NCBI GenBank assembly: GCA_964602655.1
Contig: CAZRSF010000133.1
Location: 1 to 5,150, forward strand
Direction of reading: 5' to 3'
DNA: 5,150 nt
Source of the DNA: Moduliflexus sp964602655
GTDB lineage: Bacteria; Moduliflexota; Moduliflexia; Moduliflexales; Moduliflexaceae
In this document: one piece after another, positions 1 to 5,150 of the stretch
Layout: every line of letters begins with the position of its first letter
How positions within the stretch are numbered: position 1 is the stretch's first letter
Made by a program: the position numbers and the translations under genes
Notes under the pieces: generated by a model
The model's database searches: none
What the model saw: the letters and a program-made list of their open reading frames with translations, nothing else
What the model was told of the DNA's origin: nothing

Positions 1-309
1 CGGAATCTGAATAAGCAACGGCTGATGCTCGCCAAAAAAGAATTCGTTGACTTTGCCATGCGTCGGCGATGTTTCGCGGCTGTCGAACAGCACGAGTTTC
101 ATCATGCCGCGCACCACTGCCATATTATCCGTCTGCACTTTATGAAAATGCCAACCTTTCACCACGCCAGGATAGGCCGTTGTCATATACACCTGTCCGA
201 ATTGCGAAAATAGCGCGTCATCGCAGCGCAGAATTTCCATCAACCGCCCGCGTTCATCAGGAATCACGCGCAACGGCTTCACCTGAACGCCATCAATCAA
301 ATTAGACAT
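1..309 (-). CDS. RmlC-like cupin sugar epimerase (dTDP-4-dehydrorhamnose 3,5-epimerase family), C-terminus off the window
   Basis: The reading frame opens at ATG 309-307 and stays open for 103 codons to the left edge, so the protein is N-terminal only. It reads as a cupin of the dTDP-4-dehydrorhamnose 3,5-epimerase family, whose members epimerise 4-keto nucleotide sugars in the cytoplasm. Visible hallmarks are KGWHFHKVQTDN (residues 51-62), where His54 lines up with the catalytic His of RmlC (RGLHFQ), then VVRGMMKLVLFDSRETSPTHGK (about 65-86) with the family's D-x-R-x-x-SPT pattern, and EFFFGEHQPLLIQIP (89-103). The usual RGLH Arg is Lys51, and the Lys that follows in RmlC (the K of KLVR) is not obvious here. 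It therefore resembles the divergent polysaccharide-cluster branch more than true RmlC. The start overlaps the upstream epimerase gene by 8 bases and has a strong SD (GGAGG, 6 bases before ATG) inside that gene, which supports this start. The substrate is not determinable; family assignment is fairly sure. Confidence 0.85.
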   Translation of the reverse strand, partial: MSNLIDGVQVKPLRVIPDERGRLMEILRCDDALFSQFGQVYMTTAYPGVVKGWHFHKVQTDNMAVVRGMMKLVLFDSRETSPTHGKVNEFFFGEHQPLLIQIP

Positions 310-1276
310 AGCCCTCCTCCGAGCGAACCCAGTCAATCACGCCTTGCAGCATCGTTTCAAGCGGCGTTTTCGGTACGAACCCGACGTAACGCTGCAACTT
401 CGACACATCCGGCATCCGGCGCAGCATGTCCTCGAATCCCTCGGCATACGCCTGTTCATAGGGGATACGCACGATCTCCGACTGGCTATTCGTCATCGTT
501 TTGATTTTTTGCGCTAATGCTTCAATACCGATTTGCTCCGTTCCACCGATATTAAAAATTTCTCCGACCGCCTGCTCATTTCCTAACAGCAATTTCAATA
601 CATGCACGACATCGGCGACATTCGTAAAGCAGCGCGTCTGCTGCCCCGTCCCATATACATGGATCGGTTCGTTACGCAGCGCCGCGCGCACGAATCGCGG
701 CACAACCATGCCGTATTGTCCGCTCTGACGCGGGCCGATAGTGTTGAACAAGCGCACCACCACCACCGGGAGTTTGCGCTCTTTCCAATACGCTAACGCT
801 AAAAATTCGTCAATCGCTTTGGAACAGGCGTAACTCCAGCGCCCTTTCGTCGTCGCGCCCATCACAAGATCATCCTCTTCGGAGAAGGTCTCTTTGGCGC
901 TTTTGCCATACACTTCGGACGTGGACGCCAGTAGCACTTTCTTTTTCTTGATGTTGGCATACTGCAACACAAGTTCCGTGCCGTAGATATTCGTTTCAAT
1001 CGTATTGACCGGACTTTCGACGATGAGCTGCACCCCGACCGCAGCGGCAAGATGCACAATCACATGGCATTTATCAATCAACTCGCGCAACAACTGCCGA
1101 TTGGTCACGCTGTCCAAATAATAATGAAAATGCGGATTCGGTTTCAGATGCTCGATATTTTCGATGCTGCCGGTGGATAAATCGTCAATCACAAAAACTT
1201 CGTGCCCTGATTTCAGAGCAGATTCTGCAAAATGCGAGCCGATAAATCCAGCGCCGCCAGTGACAAGTATTTTCAT
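302..1276 (-). CDS. NAD-dependent nucleotide-sugar epimerase/dehydratase (extended SDR)
   Basis: This 324-residue protein is a complete extended short-chain dehydrogenase acting on NDP-sugars (UDP-glucose 4-epimerase / UDP-glucuronate decarboxylase / GDP-mannose dehydratase superfamily). The Rossmann NAD-binding motif TGGAGFIG is at 6-13, followed by the acidic beta2 end VIDDLSTG (29-36) that favours NAD(H). HLAAAVGV is at 75-82, the catalytic Ser/Thr in STSEVYGK at 118-125, and the YxxxK pair is Tyr149/Lys153 in SYACSKA. The substrate-side motifs RLFNTIGPRQ (175-184) and GMVVPRFV (189-196) follow, and the C-terminal FEDMLRRMPD (281-290) is typical of a well-conserved subgroup found in polysaccharide clusters. 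Length is normal for the family. It overlaps the upstream glycosyltransferase by 4 bases (ATGA) and the downstream cupin gene by 8, so the three are probably one operon. Motifs do not separate epimerase from dehydratase or decarboxylase, so no gene symbol is given. Confidence 0.93.
   Translation of the reverse strand: MKILVTGGAGFIGSHFAESALKSGHEVFVIDDLSTGSIENIEHLKPNPHFHYYLDSVTNRQLLRELIDKCHVIVHLAAAVGVQLIVESPVNTIETNIYGTELVLQYANIKKKKVLLASTSEVYGKSAKETFSEEDDLVMGATTKGRWSYACSKAIDEFLALAYWKERKLPVVVVRLFNTIGPRQSGQYGMVVPRFVRAALRNEPIHVYGTGQQTRCFTNVADVVHVLKLLLGNEQAVGEIFNIGGTEQIGIEALAQKIKTMTNSQSEIVRIPYEQAYAEGFEDMLRRMPDVSKLQRYVGFVPKTPLETMLQGVIDWVRSEEGYV
313..320 (-). promoter_or_regulatory. Strong ribosome binding site for the RmlC-like gene
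   Basis: On the minus strand the sequence is GGAGGAGG, with GGAGG six bases before the ATG at 309. It lies within the last codons of the upstream SDR gene and decides the start of the cupin gene. Together with the 8-base gene overlap it suggests translation re-initiation or coupling. Confidence 0.75.
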
Positions 1277-2478
1277 AACACCCCTTTCATCGTACCTTGC
1301 TCTTTAATGGACTGTTCCACAAACTTATAGACCTGATCAGTTTTTTGCAGATACGCCTCGTAGCTATATTTGTCTTCGCTGAGCCGCATCGCGTTTTCCG
1401 TCAATCGTTTGCCAAGCTCCGGCTGTTTAATCAACTTCAGCGTGCCTTCGGCAAAGGCTTCCGCATTATTGTCGGTTAAGACGGCAACCTCCGAATTCAG
1501 CGCTTGCGTATGGGTCAGAATATTCGTGGCGAGAATCGGTTTTCCGGATCTCAAATACGAATAAATTTTGAGCGGCGTATTTTTGCCATCTTTGCGAGGC
1601 GACACAAGAATGTCTGCTAAGTGGTTGTACAGCGGCATATCCTGCACCGACTGCTGCCCGACAAAATGCGTAATTTTGTCCACGCCTAACAATTTCGCAA
1701 GCTCTTTCATCCGCTCGATCTGGTCGGGATGCCCTCCCACCAGCACATACCGCACACGCTCATACTGTTTGGAGACATGCTTGGCGCTTTCCAACAGCAA
1801 ATCAATCCCCTGATACGCCTCCATCGTGCCGGTATAGACGACGACCGTTTCATCGCGAATGCCGAGCCGCTGCTTCAAGGCGTTGACTTCTTCCGGCGTC
1901 ACATGGCGGCTATCGTCAGTCACGGGGACGTTTTCAATCACTAAATACGGCTGATTCCGATGCAGTTTTTCAACGCGTTCGCCAAGGTAAGGGCAAATCA
2001 CGATGGTTTTCAACGAATGCTTTAACACCCAGCGTTCGACGGCTTCGCCCAATTTGAAGAGCAGTTTCGATTGACTGATGCCGAAATTGCTCATCTGTTC
2101 CGGCAGGCTGGAGTGCATGTCGTACACATGCGGAAACCCGAAGAATTTACGCAGCAGCGCTCCGACGATGACGGCCTCCTCATGCGTATGGACGCAGTCA
2201 TACTTGCGCGTCAGCATCATCCGAATCGCCTGAATAAACAGCGGGATGTCTAACAAGACTTTCGCGAGCGACGGCCCGATTTTGACATTCGAAATAAACG
2301 GCAGCTTTAACGAGCGATAAATTCTGACATTTTCGATCCGAACATCTTCGCCGATCGGATAGGTAATCAAATCTACTGTATGCCCTAATTTCGACAGCGC
2401 TTGCAGACGATGGAATTCGCTGAACGGCGTACCGCGCGGCTGAAAAAACGGCTCAGGGGCTATCATTAAAATTTTCAT
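1273..2478 (-). CDS. Glycosyltransferase family 4 (GT-B fold)
   Basis: This 401-residue cytoplasmic or membrane-associated glycosyltransferase most likely moves a sugar from an NDP donor onto a polysaccharide or lipid-linked acceptor. The N-terminal acceptor domain begins MKILMIAPEPFFQPRGTPFSE (1-21), with the G-T-P loop usual in GT4 enzymes, and continues through VHTHEEA (96-102) and YDMHSSLPEQ (119-128). A linker near 180 leads to the donor domain with VVVYTGTMEAYQGIDLL (212-228), VLVGG (245-249) and NTPLKIYSYLRSGKPILATN (300-319). The two Glu of the general GT4 EX7E motif appear to be Lys299 and Ser307. The N-terminal and K-I-Y-S-Y patterns suggest a distinct subgroup that I recall from exopolysaccharide clusters. 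There is no signal peptide or clear transmembrane segment. ATG 2478 is chosen because the beta1 strand starts right there; no good SD precedes it. The stop overlaps the next gene by 4 bases. Donor and acceptor are unknown. Confidence 0.92.
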   Translation of the reverse strand: MKILMIAPEPFFQPRGTPFSEFHRLQALSKLGHTVDLITYPIGEDVRIENVRIYRSLKLPFISNVKIGPSLAKVLLDIPLFIQAIRMMLTRKYDCVHTHEEAVIVGALLRKFFGFPHVYDMHSSLPEQMSNFGISQSKLLFKLGEAVERWVLKHSLKTIVICPYLGERVEKLHRNQPYLVIENVPVTDDSRHVTPEEVNALKQRLGIRDETVVVYTGTMEAYQGIDLLLESAKHVSKQYERVRYVLVGGHPDQIERMKELAKLLGVDKITHFVGQQSVQDMPLYNHLADILVSPRKDGKNTPLKIYSYLRSGKPILATNILTHTQALNSEVAVLTDNNAEAFAEGTLKLIKQPELGKRLTENAMRLSEDKYSYEAYLQKTDQVYKFVEQSIKEQGTMKGVL

Positions 2479-2537
2479 GGTGTTCTGGTATTGGAACTAC
2501 ATGGATGGATGCAGAAAGGATGGGGAAAAAACATCAC

Positions 2538-2567
2538 AAAAAAGAAAGGAACGCCTGGGCAATCCTT
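2538..2567 (-). terminator. Probable intrinsic terminator after dnaG
   Basis: On the minus strand, AAGGA pairs with TCCTT (2563-2567 with 2546-2550). A mismatch follows, then a short TGC/GCG extension with one wobble pair, closing on a CCAG tetraloop. The stem runs into a T-rich tract on the minus strand (TTTCTTTTTT, about 2547-2538), as expected for a rho-independent terminator. It lies about 140 bases after the dnaG stop and 60 before the glycosyltransferase start. It could end the trmB-dnaG transcript or act as an attenuator in the leader of the sugar operon. The stem is short and imperfect, so confidence is moderate. A weaker GCCA/TGGC stem with a short T run lies just after the dnaG stop, near 2676-2705. 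Confidence 0.45.
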
Positions 2568-2616
2568 ACAACATGTCATCCCTGTCGCGAGGTTGATAAA
2601 ATTCGTATGAGGTTGC

Positions 2617-2643
2617 ATTCTGTTACCGAGGGAAATCTGTCAA
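2617..2643 (-). promoter_or_regulatory. Weak sigma70-like promoter candidate upstream of the sugar operon
   Basis: In the gap between dnaG and the glycosyltransferase, the minus strand has a perfect TTGACA (2643-2638). A 15-base spacer and CAGAAT (2622-2617) follow, the latter matching the -10 consensus at four of six positions. The spacer is short and the -10 poor. The probable terminator lies between this site and the glycosyltransferase, so a transcript from here would have to read through it. No better promoter was found in the 231-base gap, which otherwise holds no gene I can support. Confidence 0.2.
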
Positions 2644-2709
2644 GGAAAAGCCACCGTTTTTGTCTTCCGGGAATGAAAAGCCAGCGGACGAATCGAGGCG
2701 TGGCATACC

Positions 2710-4509
2710 TCACTCGGATGCGTGCTTCAGCCGGTGTTTTTTCTTTAACAAGTCCTGATTTTTTTGTTCCAAAAGAACCTCAAGATCGGTTCGATCTTTT
2801 CGATCCTGGGCATCTTGTGTCTTGCGAGTCACGTCAAGCGTCGCCAAATCGAAGCGCTGCTGTCGAATCCTGACAATGCAATCTTGCAGCGTCACCGCCG
2901 GATCGACCACTTCATCGCTGCGCATGAATAATCGGCTGAGTTCGCTCTGAAACTCCGAGCCTTGAAACACATCCAGCATTTTGGCTTCGAAATCGCTTTT
3001 GTCGCCATACGCAAACAGCGCTTTCAACACGCGCCGCGTCAAGGCGTGAGACAATTCGTCCGGGTGAATATTTTTCTGCGCGTCAGGAATCAAGCGTTTA
3101 TCTTTCAGCAGCGCCGTCACCAAATATTGCTCTACGGTGGGAATCGTCGTCGCCGTATTGATTTCTTCAGGCGGGCGCAGGTCGAGCATGCCGGTGCGCG
3201 CGACTTTCCGAAATTCTTGAAGCAGCGAGTCATTCGTGACATGGAGCAGATCAGCGGTTTTGGCGAGTTGCGCCCTCCATTCGATTTCATTCCGAATTTT
3301 AGCGAAGATCGGAAGCAACTGATTGGCGCAGGCGATCTGTTGGTCGAGACGCGAGGTATCATAGCGCTTGATGATGCGGTCGCGGATAAAATCCAGCAGT
3401 GGCGGCGCCTGTTCGACAATGCGCGTGAATTCTTCTGCGCCAGCCTTGCGCACGAACGTATCGGGGTCGTCGCCGGTCGGCAAGATTCCGGCGCGAACGT
3501 CGAAGCCGTAGGTCAGAAAGAGGTCTAACGCCTTCATCATCGCATTCACGCCAGCCGGATCAGGATCGAAGATCAACACGACCTTTTTGACGTACCGCTG
3601 CAACGAGCGGAGATGCTGATCCGTCAAGGCCGTTCCCATCGTCGCCGCGACATTCGGAATGCCGTGCGCGAACGGGACAATCATGTCGAAATAGCCTTCC
3701 ACCAATACAATCGTTCCAGCCCGTCTCACCGCATCTTTCACATAATGAAACCCGAACAAGGTTTTTCCTTTGTGAAAAATAGGATTTTCAGGAGAATTCA
3801 AATATTTCGGCTGCCCTTCGCCCAAAATGCGTCCACCAAACGCAATAATTCGCCCGCGCTCGTCATGAATCGGAATCATCAGCCGGTCGCGAAAACGGTC
3901 ATACGACCCAACCGCCATTTGACGCGCTTCGTCGCCCTCATCGCTTTTCCGTTTGATGACCAATCCGCTTTCCAGGAGCAGTTCTTCGCCGTATTTTTGG
4001 ATGAATTTCCGCCGCAGCGCATCCCATGCCGGGAGTGCGTAGCCGAAACCGAAGCGTTGCTGCGCCTCCTCGTCAATGCCGCGTTTGCGCAAATATTCCC
4101 GCGCGATCTTGGCTTCCGGGCGGCTGCGCAGTTGTTCCGCAAAAAATACCCCAGCTTCGAGATGGAGTTGATACAGGTTTTCGGTTTGCTGGATTTGCTG
4201 CGTCGAAACGTCGTCCGATTTTTCGGGGAGACGCACGCCGACCCGTCTGGCTAAAATATGGAGGGTTTCTGGGAAACTGTATTGCTCGTGTTTCATCAAA
4301 AACGTGAACACGTTTCCCCCAACGCCGCACCCGTAACAATGAAAAATCTGTTTTGCGGGATTGACCGTAAACGACGGCGTTTTTTCTTTATGGAAGGGGC
4401 ACAGCCCTTTATAGTTCTGACCGGTTTTCTCTAATGTGACAGACTCGCCGATAATCTCGACAATATCGGCTCGCTGCCGGATTTCATTGACTATTTCTTC
4501 CGGGATCAT
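2710..4509 (-). CDS. dnaG: DNA primase DnaG
   Basis: This 599-residue primase synthesises short RNA primers at the replication fork with the DnaB helicase. The N-terminal CHC2 zinc-binding domain carries C37-P-F-H40, then KEKTPSF (41-47) and C58-Y-G-C61. The RNA-polymerase core domain includes FRDRLMIPIHDERGRIIAFGGR (206-227) and PKYLNSPENPIFHKGKTLFG (235-254). The Toprim metal-binding site shows VEGYFD (270-275, Glu271 catalytic), ATMGTALT (289-296), FDPDPAG (314-320, Asp315 and Asp317) and GDDPDTF (346-352). The C-terminal part from about 455 fits the helicase-interacting domain and ends in a charged helix rich in Lys, Asp and Gln. Length is usual for bacterial DnaG. The only oddity is Pro316 where DGD-x-AG is more common. 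The ATG at 4509 overlaps the trmB stop by four bases (ATGA) with GGAAAG just upstream, so the gene is probably co-transcribed and coupled with trmB. Unlike the classic layout, no rpoD follows. Confidence 0.98.
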   Translation of the reverse strand: MIPEEIVNEIRQRADIVEIIGESVTLEKTGQNYKGLCPFHKEKTPSFTVNPAKQIFHCYGCGVGGNVFTFLMKHEQYSFPETLHILARRVGVRLPEKSDDVSTQQIQQTENLYQLHLEAGVFFAEQLRSRPEAKIAREYLRKRGIDEEAQQRFGFGYALPAWDALRRKFIQKYGEELLLESGLVIKRKSDEGDEARQMAVGSYDRFRDRLMIPIHDERGRIIAFGGRILGEGQPKYLNSPENPIFHKGKTLFGFHYVKDAVRRAGTIVLVEGYFDMIVPFAHGIPNVAATMGTALTDQHLRSLQRYVKKVVLIFDPDPAGVNAMMKALDLFLTYGFDVRAGILPTGDDPDTFVRKAGAEEFTRIVEQAPPLLDFIRDRIIKRYDTSRLDQQIACANQLLPIFAKIRNEIEWRAQLAKTADLLHVTNDSLLQEFRKVARTGMLDLRPPEEINTATTIPTVEQYLVTALLKDKRLIPDAQKNIHPDELSHALTRRVLKALFAYGDKSDFEAKMLDVFQGSEFQSELSRLFMRSDEVVDPAVTLQDCIVRIRQQRFDLATLDVTRKTQDAQDRKDRTDLEVLLEQKNQDLLKKKHRLKHASE

Positions 4510-5117
4510 GACACTTTCCGAAACGTGGCGTAATACAAGGTTTTTCCGGCGGTAAAAAATTCCCGTTCGTATTCGGAGGAATACCGGCGCGGCATGTCGC
4601 GTTCCAGGCTGGTGGCAACAGAAACCTCTTCAAGCCGGGCATTTTCGCGAAGCGCCACCAGCGCGTCAATCATATAGGCTTCCATGTCGGTCGCCAACGC
4701 CAACTCTGCGCCAGGCATCAAGCGCTGCGCGGCGACTTCGACGAATTCAGACGACAGCAGGCGGCGTTTTGCATGACGCTTTTTCGGCCAGGGGTCAGGG
4801 AAGTTGATATACATACCGGCCAGAGAGTGTTCAGGAATATAGCGAGCGAGCAGATGCAGCGCCTCGCCTAAAAGGAGTTTGACGTTCGTCAGTTGAGCGC
4901 GTTGAATCTTTCTGACGCCCTTCTGATAATACTTCCGCGAGGTTTCGATGCCGACAAAATTCCGTTCAGGCTGGTCGGTCGCCATGCCGATCAAAAATCC
5001 GCATTTCCCGAACCCGACTTCTACCTCAACCGGCGCAGCATCGCCGAACACCTGCTGCCAGTCAAACAACGATTCATGATTATGATAATTCAATTCGATT
5101 GCTGCATCGTCAAGCAT
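4506..5117 (-). CDS. trmB: tRNA (guanine-N7-)-methyltransferase TrmB
   Basis: This 203-residue SAM-dependent enzyme would methylate N7 of G46 in the variable loop of tRNAs. The class I methyltransferase SAM motif is EVEVGFGKCGFL (31-42), with the ribose-binding acidic end GIE at 56-58. The family signature INFPDPWPKKRHAKRR (104-119) is intact, followed by LATDMEAY (141-148), where Asp144 fits the conserved T-D, and RRYSSEYEREF (177-187), corresponding to the TEYE-x-KF substrate-binding motif with Ser for Thr. The third Gly of the usual G-x-G-x-G SAM loop is Cys39, with Gly40 next to it. Length is close to short bacterial TrmB proteins of about 210 residues, so ATG 5117 is reasonable. However, its SD (AGAAGAAAG) is weak and the frame stays open to the right edge, so an earlier start off the window cannot be excluded. 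The stop overlaps dnaG by four bases. Confidence 0.95.
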   Translation of the reverse strand: MLDDAAIELNYHNHESLFDWQQVFGDAAPVEVEVGFGKCGFLIGMATDQPERNFVGIETSRKYYQKGVRKIQRAQLTNVKLLLGEALHLLARYIPEHSLAGMYINFPDPWPKKRHAKRRLLSSEFVEVAAQRLMPGAELALATDMEAYMIDALVALRENARLEEVSVATSLERDMPRRYSSEYEREFFTAGKTLYYATFRKVS

Positions 5118-5124
5118 AAGGAGG
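5118..5124 (+). promoter_or_regulatory. Consensus Shine-Dalgarno sequence on the plus strand
   Basis: AAGGAGG is a full match to the 16S anti-SD complement. It sits 9 bases before a GTG at 5134. It directly abuts the trmB start codon read on the other strand, so it can serve only a plus-strand gene. Confidence 0.45.
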
Positions 5125-5133
5125 CTTTCTTCT

Positions 5134-5150
5134 GTGAAAAAATATGAGTG
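5134..5150 (+). CDS. Possible start of a divergent gene (first five codons only)
   Basis: GTG at 5134 is followed by AAA AAA TAT GAG (Val/Met-K-K-Y-E) and then the window ends. A consensus AAGGAGG lies 9 bases upstream, which is good spacing, and the Lys-rich start is typical of bacterial N-termini. If real, this gene is divergent from trmB with start codons only 16 bases apart, so each promoter would lie inside the other gene. An ATG at 5144 is an alternative start but is 19 bases from the SD. Nothing about function can be said. If trmB really starts further upstream, this call would fail. Confidence 0.35.

Noticed and set aside
25..305. Two short plus-strand frames at the left edge
   Set aside because: Both are shadows of the RmlC-like gene on the minus strand, which has clear family motifs and a strong ribosome binding site.
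2497..2502. ATGTAG start-stop on the minus strand upstream of the glycosyltransferase
   Set aside because: A single start-stop with no ribosome binding site is expected by chance. There is no evidence that it regulates the downstream gene.
2505..2873. Plus-strand frame of 122 codons spanning the intergenic gap
   Set aside because: The second half is antisense to the dnaG C-terminus and the first half covers the terminator-like hairpin. The composition, rich in Ser, Arg and Cys, looks non-coding and there is no domain.
2962..3528. Long plus-strand open frame (188 codons) opposite dnaG
   Set aside because: It lies wholly antisense to the conserved dnaG coding region, its translation shows no recognisable domain, and it is rich in Arg, Phe and Gln as expected of a shadow frame.
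3613..4254. Plus-strand open frame of 213 codons opposite dnaG
   Set aside because: It is antisense to the primase core motifs. It is open only because of dnaG codon use and shows no family features.
1..5150. CRISPR array, tRNA/rRNA genes, insertion sequence ends, toxin-antitoxin or defence genes
   Set aside because: I saw no regularly spaced repeats, cloverleaf-like segments, transposase motifs or terminal inverted repeats. Nearly all of the window is accounted for by five ordinary genes.

Overview
The window carries five genes on the minus strand, read from right to left, plus the possible first codons of a divergent plus-strand gene at the right edge. The set is bacterial: a DnaG-type primase with a zinc-finger/Toprim layout, a TrmB tRNA methyltransferase, and nucleotide-sugar/glycosyltransferase genes of a surface-polysaccharide type. 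Base composition looks close to balanced, Shine-Dalgarno (SD) sequences are present, and genes overlap by 4 to 8 bases. This suits many Gram-negative or candidate-phylum bacteria. I cannot name the organism from the sequence.

Right part (about 2710-5117): a two-gene housekeeping unit, trmB then dnaG, joined by an ATGA stop/start overlap. TrmB makes m7G46 in tRNA and DnaG lays down replication primers. There is no metabolic link between them, and the coupling looks like compact housekeeping organisation.

Middle (2479-2709): a 231-base gap holding no convincing gene. It contains a plausible intrinsic terminator for the dnaG transcript and a weak sigma70-like promoter candidate. It marks the boundary between housekeeping genes and the sugar cluster.

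Left part (1-2478): a tightly packed three-gene sugar module, in transcription order a GT-B family 4 glycosyltransferase, an extended-SDR nucleotide-sugar epimerase/dehydratase, and an RmlC-like cupin epimerase cut by the left edge. The 4-base and 8-base overlaps suggest translational coupling and a shared role in making and transferring a modified sugar for a cell-surface or exopolysaccharide. The cluster probably continues past the left edge.

Overall this is an ordinary region. I found no mobile element, CRISPR array, tRNA or rRNA, and no convincing novel system. The points worth checking are the divergent start at the right edge, the unassigned chemistry of the sugar module, and several residue substitutions in otherwise standard motifs.
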